From Anthopleura xanthogrammica (lineage: Eukaryota; Cnidaria; Anthozoa; Actiniaria; Actiniidae), in NCBI GenBank assembly GCA_964019055.1, contig OZ025207.1:18501730-18565729 (forward strand): 64,000 bases of DNA. Direction: 5' to 3'. A program made the position numbers and the translations under genes. Below are positions 46,143 to 61,100 of the stretch, one piece after another. The notes below the pieces were generated by a model that was not told the DNA's origin, made no database searches, and saw only the letters and a list, made by a program, of their open reading frames with translations. How positions within the stretch are numbered: position 1 is the stretch's first letter; every line of letters begins with the position of its first letter.

Positions 46143-49100
46143 GTAATTTTATTGTGATGTCTTTGTTTAGGTTTAATGGGCCAAATCCACTTGGGCGTAA
46201 TGTTTATCCATTTCAGACTACATGAAATTCCCTTGTTTTAGTTGTACCCATATTCATGTGTCTTCTACCATTAAACAAGGAAATAATCTTCTAGGGAATG
46301 ACATGTGATCTGAAATTAGAAAACATTATGCCCAAGTGGATTTGGTACATGGAAATAATTCCTTTACATGTAGTTTCCTTCTAGGGAATTTGGAAGATAA
46401 TAGTGCATCTTGTGACCTCAGGAATGATTATTGCTCCCTGACCCCACCCTTCTATTGGTAACTATAAGCCAGACACTCATCACACTGAGGAGGCAAGATG
46501 GGTGGGTGTCTAGGTCAAACACTTCAGTGTAGAATACCACAGTATGCAGGCACCCCACCCATCTATTGGTAACTACAACAGACAACCATCACACTGAGGA
46601 GGCAAGATGGGTGGGTGTCTAGGTCAAACACTTCATTGTAGAATACCACAGTATGCAGACACTCCAGCCATCTATTGTAACTACAACAGACACCCATTAC
46701 ACTGACGAGGCACGATGGGTGGGTGTCTAGGTCAAACACTTCATTGTAGATTATCTAGATATACACAGATTATCCAATCATCATTCAATATTTTTCCAAG
46801 TAACCTTTTTAATTTTAAATAATAATTTTAATGTTGTTATCATCTCAACAGCCAAGTTCCTCCTAATATGGCTGAAATCATTCGGCAGATGATTGTCAAC
46901 CATGGGCCCCTGACCAAGCCGAGACCAACACCCCAACCTATTGGTGGAGCATTATTAAAAAGGCAGGGAAGCCTTGATTCAGCTCTTCCAACTCCTCTTA
47001 CAAGCCAGGTAAGATATCGTGGTTGTTATAACTCTTTATATAATCATGAAATCTGTGTTTCTGACTATACAATTATGAGTAAAGGGTTATGTAGGGGGAT
47101 AGATTGGTCTTGAGTTAGATTGTTAGGCTCGGCATCACATCCTATTCTATAGCAACCACCTTAACTTTATTGCAAATGTTTTAAGCTACAAAGGCTTTGC
47201 ACCATCAAGGCAGGAACAATTGAACCTGGTCTAATCTGTTTTACATGAGCATGAATTCAGTTTCCCAGGGGAAAAGACTCTATTGTTGTGCCTCCTGTCA
47301 TGGCTGCAATCATGTGATAGTGCAAAGCCTCTATTGCAAGTTGTAGGTAATCAGTCTTACAGCGGGCTTTTCATATTTCTGCAACCTACCGGCTCCAGAC
47401 ATCTGGCATTTTAGCTACTGTAAATCAAATTTACGGGTCGAGTTCATTCCGATCGCGAATGATAAAGAAATTCCCATGTGAAAATGGCTGTCTAGTCAAG
47501 GGAATTTCCTTATCACTCAATTGGAACGAACTCAGCTCGTCGTCAATTTGATTGATGGAAGATGGAAGCTAAAACACCAGACGTCTGCAGTCGGTAGGTC
47601 GCAGAAATATGAAAAGCGCTGTAACAGAAATAGTACCTGTAGTTGTTGTTTAAAAGCACAAGTTAAATTCTTCATTTTGCATTACATATTTTCCAGGTTG
47701 ACCCACTCCCAGGGCTTGGACTCTCACATACTACCCCAGCACCCAATTCCCAACTCCCCTCCTTCCCACCACACCCTCTGTCTATACCATCAAGCAACCT
47801 TGGTGCTGTGGGTAGTATTGGCTCAGGCTTGACTCAACCTATCCAGAAACCATCGTCAACCTCTCAGTTCAGCCACCTCGGTATACAGCCTCCTGCTACT
47901 TCAAATTCTGGCCTGGGATCATCACAGAGCCATATCTTCCAGCAGTTGCAGCAAGCAGGACTAGGAGGGACTGTCAGTGGGTCTACTACTGATAGTTATC
48001 GCATGTTATCTGGTCTTAACTCTCACAAGCCGTTGGGGAGCTCATTGTTGAATCAGCAGCAACAGCAGGTCATGATGGCTCAGCAACACAGGACACCCAC
48101 TCCTGAAAAACTAAGACAAGGTTAGTTTTCAATACTTTACCTATGGCCATTTTAAACCTTATAGACCTTTCACCACTGGTTCCCTAATGTCAGAGTCCCC
48201 TTTACTTTTTACGTGAATTGTGAATGACCAATTTATTTAAGATCTTTTTACATCGGTATGAATTTTTCTCTTGAATGTGAAACTGAATTTGTGATTATCT
48301 GTGAAAAGGCAATATTTTTATGTGATTTCATTTTGCAAAGGGATATAGGGGACCCTGTAGTGTTTGTGTGTTGATTTGCACTTGTGTAAAAGGGTTTTTT
48401 CTCTTTGTACACAGGTTTTACTGTCTCTGTAAAAATCAACATGTAAGCTAAAAGGCTGAAAGTTGTTGGTTTTCCGATATTGGCAAATGTAGTACTAATA
48501 AAACCTTGTTCACAAGCTTGCAGCTTCACATTTTATGAAATACACTTAGTGATACATTTTATTAATTCTGATAGCTCCAACTGATGTCTCCCAAGTATGG
48601 CCAGGCATGGACCAGTCTTTCAGCAAGGAGGTTGAAGATGAGGCCAACTCTTACTTCCAGAGAATATACAACCATCCACCCAATCCTACCATCAGCATAG
48701 ATGAGGTGTTGGAGATGCTGAAGAAGTTTAAGGACAGCCCAGTGAAGAAAGAAAGAGTAAGAAAGAAATGCATGTTTTTTAAGGGAACCAAGGGTGGTGT
48801 AGCAGTAGTTTACTCACCTCTCACCTCTGGGGTCTCGGGTTTGATTCCTGGACTCGGCATCACATGTGGCTCTATCCCTTGATATCCCTTGGTTTTTCTC
48901 ATAAAAATAGTCTCTTTTCCCTTGGAAACTGAATTCTTTCTCATGTAAATCAGAGTCCAAGGCCAGAGTCAACTGTTCCTGCCTTCTGTCATGGCTGCCA
49001 TCATATGATAGTGCAAAGCCTCTATTTTAGAACAAGCCAATGAAATTCCTGAGTTTACAGAAAATTGAGAATTGCAATAATACTGAAAACTCTTTCTTTC

Positions 49101-52100
49101 ATATACTGACTGTTAGTATATTTTCCCCCCCAGGATATATTTTTGTGTATGCTACGTAACCTGTTTGAGGAGTACAGATTCTTTCCTCAGTACCCTGACA
49201 AGGAGCTTCACACAACAGCTTGTCTGTTTGGCGGCATCATTGAACAAGGACTTGTCACGTAAGAATATATAGAATATGACATACATATGTGTGGTTTTGA
49301 TTTTAAAACAAATGTGTATTGTGCTTGTTTCATGAAAATAACTTCAATTGTTTCATTATTATCATTACAGGTACATGGCGCTGGGTATTGCATTACGATA
49401 TGTGCTGGATGCACTGCGTAAGACCTACAACAGTAAAATGTATATGTTTGGTATTGCAGCCCTGGATAGATTTAAAACCAGGTAACTTGAATTCTTTAGT
49501 TTGCATGGTCCCAGTAGTCTTACTTTCTCTCTCTAATTCATGTTCCTTTGACTTTGATTACTTCGACTTTGACTTCAATTACCTTTAAAACAGAGTGCAG
49601 ATGGAAGGAGGAGGAAAAGCCATCAACTACTTGAGACAGCAGCTATTTCTTTAATTAGCTAAAGGAACTACCAACATTGAATATATTTTATACCTTAATG
49701 CTGTTGAGGATCTGGTGGGACTAGCTATTTAGCAGTTACTAAATAAATTGTAAAAGAACTTTCTTGTTCTCCCTCCCTCCCTCCCTCCCATCTCTCCATC
49801 TACTTACATGTACACCTCAACATCTGGAAGAACCTTTGAATATTTATATATAACTGTGTTATTTTTCCTTTTTTTTAAAGGTTAAAAGACTATCCACATT
49901 ACTGCCAGCACCTTGCATCTATCCCTCACTTTAGGGATTTCCCGCCCTCACTGATTGAATACATAGAATATGGACAGCAGTCAAGAGAACCACCTTTAAC
50001 AACCAGGACATTGACACAGGTTAGTCTAATAAAACATCACTATAATGAGATGTACCTATTCTGAGTAAGACGTATTGCATCCATTTTCATTATTTGCCAT
50101 TCCCCTTATTACCCTTGATACACTTCTACCAGAATCCTTTTCGTATTTCCTTTAGTTGGCCTAGTTAACACCATTATCTTGCAACTCCAAAGTAGTTCGA
50201 ACATTTGAGTAGGAAAAAGAATTTGATGAGGATTCTGGTAGAATAGTCCCCTTCACAGTTCCCTTCACCATCTTGGAAGGCAGTCGTGCCTTTGCATCGA
50301 AGCAAGATGAATGGTGAGCTTGCAATGATAGAGACCTTTTTTTAACACCTTGGACAATTATTCGCATGTCTCTATCATTGCAAGCTCACCGTTGGTCTTG
50401 CTTCGATGCGAAGGCACGGCTACCTTTCAAGATGGTGCAGGGAACTGTGAAGGGGACTATTGGGATAAAGGCAAGAAAGGGGAATGTAGGATGATTCAAC
50501 CAACTCAGCTTCTGACTTCTAGGTCATTTTTGGCTTTTACCAATGGAAATTTAATTGATGGAAGCCAAAAGCCTAGATGACTTGAATAATAGCTAGTTGT
50601 CTGGGACTCCTAATAAAAAAATGGTTATAAAACTTTGTTTCATTTCACAGGAACAGCAAGCATCAGCATGGCTGTCTAGCATGGTAATTACAACCCTTCT
50701 TTTCCTAGTCTAACTATCACTAAGCAATAGATTGTCAGCACATGTTCAATCTAAGGTGCCTTGGCTGCTGCCATATAAATCTTGTGGAACAATAGCCCAT
50801 TTTCAATATTCTGTAACTTCAGTGATCATTCACAATGCAATTCAAGGCATATTCTTTTATTTCCCTGGAGCCTCGTCTTGAATTAATTTGTGCATGATCA
50901 CTCAACCAGAATATCAAAAGTGGGCTGTTTACATTTCTACTTCAAAAACAGCTGCTGTGTCACCCATTTAACATAATATTTGCTTGGTATCAACCAGCTG
51001 TATGAATTTCATGAATCTATTACCAACCTAGATCGTAGGCAGGCACTGATCTCCATGATGGAGGACATATTATATTGTAGGAAAAATAACCATTATAAGC
51101 CAGTTTAAAGTTTAAGAAGATCGTTTTTAGTGCGCATGTGATTTTATCCTGATTTTCTCACCTTTTGTTTAAACCTTTTGTTTTTAATCAAACAAAAGGT
51201 GAGAAATACGGGATAAAATCGCATGCGCACTGAAAACAATTCTTAAACTTTGAACTGGCTTATACATGAAAAAGAATTATTTAATTCTCCAGAATAAAGG
51301 GATTCTATTGTTTTAACATGGGCACCTGAGTATGTGATGACATAATGCGTGTGCATCACTGTCTCAAACAAAGAAATTATCTGTGCCTACTATTTACACA
51401 TTGTCTGAATATGTATTGCATGTAGTACAATTGTACCCTTGTAATATTTGGTGTTTATGTTACCCTTGCAGGATCCAATGTCATCAAGGCTATTAAACAG
51501 AACCTCCCTTGGATCAGGCAGTGCTAGCCCAACCTTTACTACTACTTCAGTATCAAAGCCAGGACAGACTTCAGGTACTTCATCTGGCTCCCCTTCTCCC
51601 AAGCCTTCATCAACATCTTCAGGTAGGTTTGCTTGTATTATTTTCACTGACGACTTTGCAAATCTGAAAAAAAAAATAATAATAATAATATTAATTTTTT
51701 AGCCTTGTATTACAAATGAAATCAATCAACTGCAATTAGCACCACCAAAATAATCATCGATCACATTTTAAATTTTGGTTAACTCATGTGACCATTTGAA
51801 GAGCTCATTAGAGTTAATTTGGAGAGACCATTTGAATTAACTGAAATTCAAAATGTAATCAATTGTTTTTTTGGCAGTGCTAACAGTTGAGTGATTTCGG
51901 TAGTAAAGGAGTAAAGTTTTAATTGTTACTTCCATTTCCCCCAGACCTGACATCAGGTACAGCACGAGGCAAGGAACCATCCATAGCTAATGCCAGTAAC
52001 ATTGATACCCTACTGGGAGCATCAGAAAAGAATGAGATAGCACAACCACCTGAGCATGTACAAGACAAGATTCACTTTATCTTCAATAATATTTCACAAA

Positions 52101-55100
52101 GCAACCTCACTACTAAGGTCAGTATTAAGGACGAAAAATTTGCTAAGATTGTGATGTTGGTGGTTGTTTTGGCAGTGATGATAAGAGAGAATGGAGTGAG
52201 GAACGCAACATCAGACAATGACATAAGCACAATTTCAAAATGGTTTTTCATGCACTAGCTATCATCTTTAGTATTGCTGTTGCCTCTAGTATTCAGTATT
52301 ACAGAGTCAAATTATATTTTCTCTCTCTCTCTTTTGGTTTGAATGTTATTATCTTAAAGTCAAAAAATCGGGTATATCGTTATATTGGTACCCCATGGCA
52401 GGGTCCCAGATCTCCTTGCCTGGGTTGAGTCCCCAGTTTACACGAACTCCTACCCATAATGACGTGTTATTCAGGAATGCTGGAGTCCACTCGACTGGTA
52501 GGGTCTGATGCATGTGGGATTTGGATGAATCACATTATTAAAAGACCCGTTATTGAATACCCAATTCAGACATTGGGTTTGCTGCTCGACATCCTCTAGT
52601 CTTGATTTAGAAATGGTATCCAGTCATTTCACCCACAGACCATTTCTAGAACACCCAGTTATAGTCTAAACTAAGTTGTTGTTACTATTAACTTGAAGGC
52701 TGAGGATTTCAAGAATACAGTCCAGTCAGACTACCTGCAGTGGGTAGCACAGTACATGGTCATGAAGAGAGCAAGCATTGAACCTAATTTCCATCAACTA
52801 TACATTGACTTCATGGAGGCCCTGGACTCTATGCCAGATTTTGGAAGTGAAATAACTAAAGAAACATTCAGAAATATCAAGGTATGACACCTGTTTTGAA
52901 TAGTTTTTAAATCAGTAATAATAAATAAAGGAGCAAGGATGCCAAAGTTTAATAGTGCACGGCTCAAACTTGGAAGTCAGGTAGTTAAAGGGGCACTTGG
53001 ATGAAAATCGATGAAAATTGGAAATGCCTTGAAACTTGGTTAAACTTATCTATATGGCCCCAATAGTAGCCAAGCAACATATTTTCTTCACAATCAAAAT
53101 TTGCGGATAAAAATTATATATATTTTTTCAGCATCTAAATTGTGAGTAAATGACGTCATTTACTCAACCCTCCCAGGCTAAAATTTTTGCCAATCTGGTT
53201 TTCATAACCATGATTGAGTCATGTTATTCTTAATTACTTGAACTATTCAGACTTTCAAAATATGGGGTGTTTTCATCCAAGTGCCCCCAGAATACTACTG
53301 AATTTTTCTTAAGTGAAATTGGACAATTTAATGGTCATATTGACAAAAACATTTTATGTGTAATTATAACTTTTTCTATCCAAAATTTTTCCTTTTTCTT
53401 TTTGTAAAACCATGTGGCTAGTGCAGCTGGGTTTTGCTATTGACTATAAATGTCATTTGTTTCTTCAGGTTTTACTCCAGTCAGAGAAAGTTCCTGCCAA
53501 CTTCTCTGATAGGTCCTTACTTAAGAATCTTGGTCATTGGTTGGGTCTGTTGACCCTTGCTCGTAACAGGCCAATACTAATGAGGGTAAGTACTTCTGTT
53601 AGTTCTGAGGTGGTACGGTAATAGGCAATAGTTTACCAGGGTTAAAAAAAAGTGGCCAGTCATTTGGACCAGTGAGGTTAAACCAGAAACAAGGTATGAC
53701 TGAGCTAAAAGAGATTTGGCGTCATCGTGACTGGCAACTGACCAATGAGAGATCATGTTAATATGTGTGGAATTGAGTTTGTGGAAGACAATAAAAAGGG
53801 TCATATTCTTCATTTCTATTCACACAATTTTGATTGACTGTCACCCAGTTTGCTCATGATCACTAAGGTAAGTATCAGCCTGTGTGCAGGACATCAAAAG
53901 TTCAAGTCTCAAGCACCAGAAGTTCTATCATTGTTTCTCTCTGCTGGAATAACATATTAGGTTGTGTGTTATTAAGAACAGATTTGAGGTATATTTGTTT
54001 CAGTGTTCAATATAATAATGAGTTATATTTTTGTAGGATCTTGATCTAAAGTCATTGGTTATTGAAGCATACTTCAAAGGGCAACAGGTATGTCTTTAGT
54101 TAGTGTTTGTATCTACACTAATTTGTACCTATAGAGCTGTATATGTGTAGGTGTGACATAGTTCCAGGTCCAACTGCTCATGAAAACTGCTAAAACAAAG
54201 TGCAAAATGTTTTCATGGATTTCACCTCCACCTGAAACAATTATAACAAATCCTGTCATGAAGAAAAAGTGCTGTTCATTTTGGACCTGGAAGTAGTTTT
54301 TCATGTAATTTATATCACTTAAAAGCTGTATATAAGCAGAGAACCTCTTTTGTAATGACTACTTGATAATTCCCTGAGGTATTTTGCATTTGACTGTCTT
54401 ATTTGTTGTCTGTTTTAGGATTTGCTATATGTTGTTCCCTTTGTGGCTAAAGTTGTTGAGTCGGCTGCTAAAAGCAAAGTATTCAAGCCACCTAACCCCT
54501 GGATCATGGCTATCATGGCACTACTGGTCGAACTACACCAAGTACCAGACTTAAAGGTAACCTAGAGCTCAGTAATACTGTTAATATTACTTAATAATCA
54601 GTACTATGGGTGGCATGTACTGCTGCGGCACTGTCTCTCACTGCTGTGAGGTTCATGCCTGGTTTTGACTAATATGTGAGTAGAGTTTGTTGATGTGTTG
54701 GTTCTCTCCCTTGCCACAAGGGTTTTCTCCAGTTTTTCCAATTTTCCTTCCTCTGCAAAAATCAACATGTGAGTTGAATGTTGTGTGTGGTAAATATATA
54801 ATGTAGTGGTAGTGTATGTGGAGCGAACCTCATAGAAGAGCTCTGCACGAGGAGTAATGGTCGTAAAATATGTTTAAGCTTAATTTATACATTATTTTAA
54901 TGTTAGTAATCTGATGAGTATGCCATTATTTGTTGCAGCTCAATCTAAAGTTTGAGGTAGAAGTGCTATGTAATACATTATCCCTTGAGATGAAGGTAAG
55001 TCTGATTAGTCAGTTTATAGGGTGCTAAAAACAAGTACATTTCACAGTATGGTACGATCATATACACATTTCAAAAACAACTAAAAGGAACTGGGGTCTT

Positions 55101-58100
55101 CAATAATTTTTTCCCCTTGGGTACCAGAAACAAATATTTATCCTTAGTGTATAAATGTTGTCAATGGCAGATAAAGTTACAATCCATTGCACCTAAGTCA
55201 GCCGAGTCAAACTAGCCCCCACTCCCCATGCAACCAAGTTAGGGAAAATATCTGACTCGACTGAGTTAGGAGGAAAAAGAGGGACTGTTAACAGTCTATT
55301 GCACCATTCCATATAACAACCCTTTTTTTGAAATAACAATATTGTTACATGTTTTAATAATAAATGTTATTTACCCAAAAAGCTTACAACTTGACATGCA
55401 AAAGTATGTCCACTTTCAATATATTTGCATAATTCTATGCACTGGCTTTTTGCTGCCAAAGGACTTTAAACACCTTATTTGGTAAAACCAGACAGCTTGG
55501 CATTAAATGTGTCGTTTTAAAGTATGCGAATACATTTATTGTGGTCATACTTTTGTGTATCGTGCTGTAAATGCATAATAGTGGGGCTTGTATCAAAGTG
55601 TAATATTGTTAATATTATTAATATTGCTTTTAAAACTAACAATATTGCACTCAAGTGATTACATAGTGTTGTCAAGGCAACCAAATTATTTATCTCTGAA
55701 AATAAGAAACTTTGTTGTTTTTATTGCAGGATATCAAACCTGCTGAACTACTTAAGGTTATAATATAATTGTTATAAATCACACTCACCCACTGCACAGC
55801 AAGCAAGAAAATAAGAAAGTTTGTTGTTTTTATTGCAGGATATCAAACCTACTGAAATACTGAGGGATACAGATAGATTCAGGAAAATACCACAACAACT
55901 TGCTTCACCAGAGAAAGAAAAGCTTGGTAAGTATTCTGATAATGTAGATTAGTGCTACACAGTTGTTGTCTGTGCAATAGCCAAGCACACAGATGACGTC
56001 GTATTCAGGTTTATCTGAGTTTATAATTTATTCAAGCATTCAAAATTCTAAAACAACAACACACTTTGCTTGTAAAGAAAGATACGTCTCACCCTGATGA
56101 CGCAAGCAGGCATGGTACTGAAACTTTGAGAGTGACTGGCTTTTTCGAAACTTCAAAACGTTGTAAAAAAACAGGATTACACCAACAGCATGAAAATCCT
56201 GCAAAAACATATTTTTGAGGCCATAAAGATTTATTTGAAATAGGTCTGGTGCTATCTATTAGGGGCACTTTAAGTGCTACCCTTGTAAAACAAGGAATAC
56301 TTATTCTTAATTTTTTTTTTATCTTTATAGTATCTTCGAATTATTCCTTACTTTAATAAACTTTAATGTTCTCTCAACTTTGTCATTGATAAGGGATTTC
56401 GTTTATTCATCCATATTTTTTGTTCATTTATTCATTAGTACTTTCATTCATTGTTCATTTGTTATGTTTCCTCAACATTTATTTCTTTATTTCCAGCTCT
56501 ATCAAGCACCCCAGCTAGTGGCGTCACCACAGCAGCAACAGCTGGAACACAACCTAGCCAAACAGCCACACCCCCTCCCCCTCAATACGCATATCATGAG
56601 ATCAGTGTGTCAGGTCTTTCTGGTCTGGCACCACATATACAGATCAACCCACAGGTAAAACACACTCCTAGAAATACTATAATTTGTGGGACACAGGGCT
56701 TGAAATAATAAGTGGTCAGTCAGTTGCTGGTTATCATGACTGGCCAAATTAGTTTTAGCTTGGTCACACCCCTTTTCTGGCAAGGCAAAGTTTTGACTGG
56801 ACAAGTTTCAATAGGCAATGTGCATCAAAGCTCACAAAGCACTCTGGAAACTGAGCCCTGCAAAAATGGAACAGGGAAGTCAAAGGAAATATCAGAAAAA
56901 AATACTTTTTTTATTTTTGTCTGTTGAAATACTTTCATTTTCATAGAAAATGTTGAAGGAAAAATTGTCAGATGAAGTTTAGCAAAGTCAAAAAAGTGTA
57001 AGCACTCGGTTTCCCATCATGCTTTGTGCTAGAAATTCGAGCTCGTGCATATTGGCTATTGTGGTTGGACATTGCCCGTTGATTGGCTGTTATTTCAAGC
57101 CCTGGGAAAGTTATTTTGCTACTCAGCTGCTTTTATATGCTGTTTGCATCTTTCTTGTATTAAAAGTGCAGCTTTGCATTTCTCCTTTTAACTTACAGTA
57201 AACATCTTTTTCCAGATTCCTTTATTCCAGCAAAACCCTCACCTCAAGCAGTTTGTTCGTCCATCTATTGAACGAGCAGTACAAGAACTGGTCCACCCTG
57301 TGGTGGAAAGGTCCATTAAGATCTGCCTGACAACTGCAGAGATGATTGTCAAGAAGGTAACAAGGCTGCTCATTAAGAAAAGAAGCAGAATTTGAGTTGT
57401 TATAGATAGTAAATGTAGTGAGTGAATCTTATGAATTCTGTCGTAAAGACATTCAAGACTTGGTTGTCTCTTGGTCGTGTTGTTATTATATCAGTCCACA
57501 AGTCTGTCCCTTGTCCATCTTCAAGTCAGTCAGTCATGTGTCTGTCCTTGCACCCCATCTTTTTCTTCAATTTTTATTTCTATTTTATTATTGATCTATC
57601 TCAAATTCATCACATCCATTCTATTTCATTTATATATGGATTCTATTCCTTACATTTCTTCCAGTTTCTCCTCTTTCTTCCCTCCTGGTGTGCCTCCTTT
57701 CCTCCTATCCAATAGTGATTCAGTTTCAATTGCTGGGGTGGATCTAGGGAAAGTTTATTGTGTGCCAATGAACCCCCTTTGCTGCCCAGGATTTTCTAGA
57801 AAATGTGTGAAATAACGTATCAAAAATTGGCATTTGTATCCAAATAGAACCCCAAGCCAGCATCCTAGATCTGCTTCTAGATGGCTGCGATTATTTAGTT
57901 AATCTGTGTATTTGTGTTTTCCAGGACTTTGCATTGGATCCTGAAGAATCCCGTATGCGTGCTGCAGCACATCACATGGTTCGTTTCATGACAGCAGGGA
58001 TGGCACTGATCACCTGTAGAGAACCGTTACTAGTCAGTATCACTAACACCCTCAGGTCCAGCCTACAGACAGCATTCAGGGTGAGTAAGACCTTACAATC

Positions 58101-61100
58101 TGCTTATACATTGTCATCATATCATCACTACCATTGTCATCACCGTCATCACCACCACTATTACCATGCATCACCATGCATTACCACTACCACTACTATC
58201 ATCATTACACATCACAATCATCATATCATCACTACCATTGTCATCACCGCCATCACCATCATCACCACCACTATCACCATGCATTGCCACTACCACTACT
58301 CTCATCATTACACATCACAATCATCATATCATCACTACCATTGTCATCACCGCCATCACCATCATCACCACCACTATCACCATGCATTGCCACTACCACT
58401 ACTCTCATCATTACACATCACAATCATATCATCACTACCATTGTCATCACCGCCATCACCATCATCACCACCACTATCACCATGCATTGCCACTACCACT
58501 ACTCTCATCATTACACATCACAATCATCATATCATCACTACCATTGTCATCACCATCATCACCATCATCACCATCATCACCATCATCACCATCATCACCA
58601 TCATCACCATCATCACCATCATCACCATCATCACCATCATCACCATCATCACCATCATCACCATCATCACCATCATCACCATCATCACCATCATCACCAT
58701 CATCACCACCACTATCACCATGCATCACCATGCATTACCACTACCACTACTATCATCATTACACATCACAATCATCATATCATCATCACCACCACCAACA
58801 TATCACTTGGAATCTGTCATCATAATCATAGCTTGTTCTGTTGTATCATGTAGAGTGCCAATCAGCAGCAGAAAGAGATGATTGAACATGCAGCAACTGT
58901 AGTTAGTGAAGAGAACACTGAACTAGCCTGTTCGTTCATCCAAAAGACAGCCGTCGAAAAGGTCCTTCCAGAGATGGACAAACGTTTGGCTACAGTAAGT
59001 AAACATGACCTCTGTTAGATCTGTTTGTCATGGAATGGGCTCCCTGTGAAGGGACAGAGCTGCCTATGTATCTTCATGTGTGAGGAATAAAGCTATGTAA
59101 ATTTTAATAATATAGTGTTTCTCAATCACAAACGAGAAATCATACAATTTTTGTCGTGGGAAAATAAGGTTTTGGTGGACGTCAATCAAAGCGTTTCCAT
59201 AACATTGTTGGAAAACACAAGGTTATCAAGGGAACGTGCCTATGGAATGTCATGGAAACCCCTCGATTGACATCCACTAAAACCAACTTTGTCGCAATGG
59301 CAAATTTTATGATTTTGTTTGTGTGATTGGGAAGCCCTGTAACATGGTTTGCCTATGTATTCAATGACCCACTTTCGATATTCTGATTGAGTGATGTTTT
59401 TGTACGATGGGATACCTGTGTTGGGCATGAAACCACCAACATTTTCTTTTGTATTCTAGGAGTTTGATGTTCGAAGACATGCTCGTAGTGAGGGAAGACG
59501 TTATTGTGATCCAATGATCTTAACCTATCAGGCAGAGAGAATGCCAGAACAAATAAGGCTCAAGGTAAGAGAACCAGATTATTTTAATCTACTGTGTTCT
59601 GTGGTAAGGTAATTTCATGCATTGTGATTGGTCAATTTGCGGTCCATAACATCGATACGGACCTCGCGCCCTATTAAGAGAAATTTATTTGGGCCTGAGG
59701 GTCAAGAATAATAAGCTGCTTTTTTCATTCCTTAATGGACTTTTTAAAATTAGGTAGTATAAATTTCATACTGAGTACTACAGAAAATCATCGCAATAGA
59801 CGCTACATCCTGCAAAGTCTTCCAGGTGTCTGGGGCACGCACGAACCGTCCAATCACAACTCCAAGTCTCTTCCCAATACAAAAACACGCGTTTCAAAGA
59901 ATTTAGAGAAAAAAAGTTAAAGTATACGTGTTGTTTAAAAAATTAAAGTAAATCTTTGCGATCCATCTCCTCAAATTCTGTGAGATATATGACTTTTAAG
60001 ACTCGGGCGAGGGCCGCTTGAATTACAACAACAATCCTTTTCGCGCTTAGTTTTTTGACAGCTGGTTGGTCACGACACTGCACAGATATGATATTGAACG
60101 GATGTACGATGTCGTGCCGTGCCATGACTGTGCCAGTGCAAGTGGTTTTTAGGTTTTTGATTGGATTAGTAGTATTAACTCTATTTTTTTGTTTAGGTTG
60201 GTGGAGTAAACCCTAACCAGACAGCAGTTTACGAAGAGTTCGCTCGCAGTATCCCTGGATTCAAGGTGCCTCCATCAGGAGAGACTCTCCCTATGCCACC
60301 TCTATCTAAGCCTATGTATGATCATGGAATACTTAGCAGTGAGGTGAGAAATGAGGTACATATACTCCTGGTATTATTGCACAGCTCAATATTGATGAAT
60401 GTAGAAAAGTGAACCTCGTTTATTGAATAAAACTCGTGAAATGCAGTTTAAGAATGTTTGGAAATCGCTAAAAAATTAGTAATGCCCTGTTCAGTTGAAA
60501 CTCATTCTCATCTAAGAGGAATTTGATTTTCCCCTGGACACGCAGGGGTCTAGATTGGGCACGGCACGGTACAGCAACAACTCGTATCTGTGCATGCACG
60601 GAAACCTGACGTCTTCACATATGAAATATGCATTACGTATCCTTGTCATCAGATTTCTTTGAAATATATGAAAAAAAATGGGTTTGTTTCTTAAGCGAAG
60701 TTTGAGTCACTTTTCTAGAATTCTTTGATATTCACCTGTGCCTATTATGATAAAACTTTATGCCGGAAATTTGGGTTTACCGCGGAGTAGGAACCACTAT
60801 CCATTCTATTTTGCATTCGGAGTCAGGGTTGATTAGAGTCATATGTTTTGACTACTGTATTTCATTGGCACTGAGGTTTTTTTACACCGGTGTAGACCCA
60901 AAAATTTCAACGTATACCTTAAACTTAATAACCTATATTCACTTACAACCATTATCGTTGAAGTGCGACCCGCGAAGTTTGATGTCTCGTTTGCAAACTA
61001 GCATCTCGACGGCCGTCAATCAAAGTACATTTTTTTTACGAACATTGCACTTAAGTCTAATTTTTGGCAGATTTCTTTTACTTTTTTAATAGTGAATCTT

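Noticed and set aside
58134..58853. His-rich metal-binding proteins
   Set aside because: CAT-type minisatellite in CNOT1 intron 36; same tract open in several frames.
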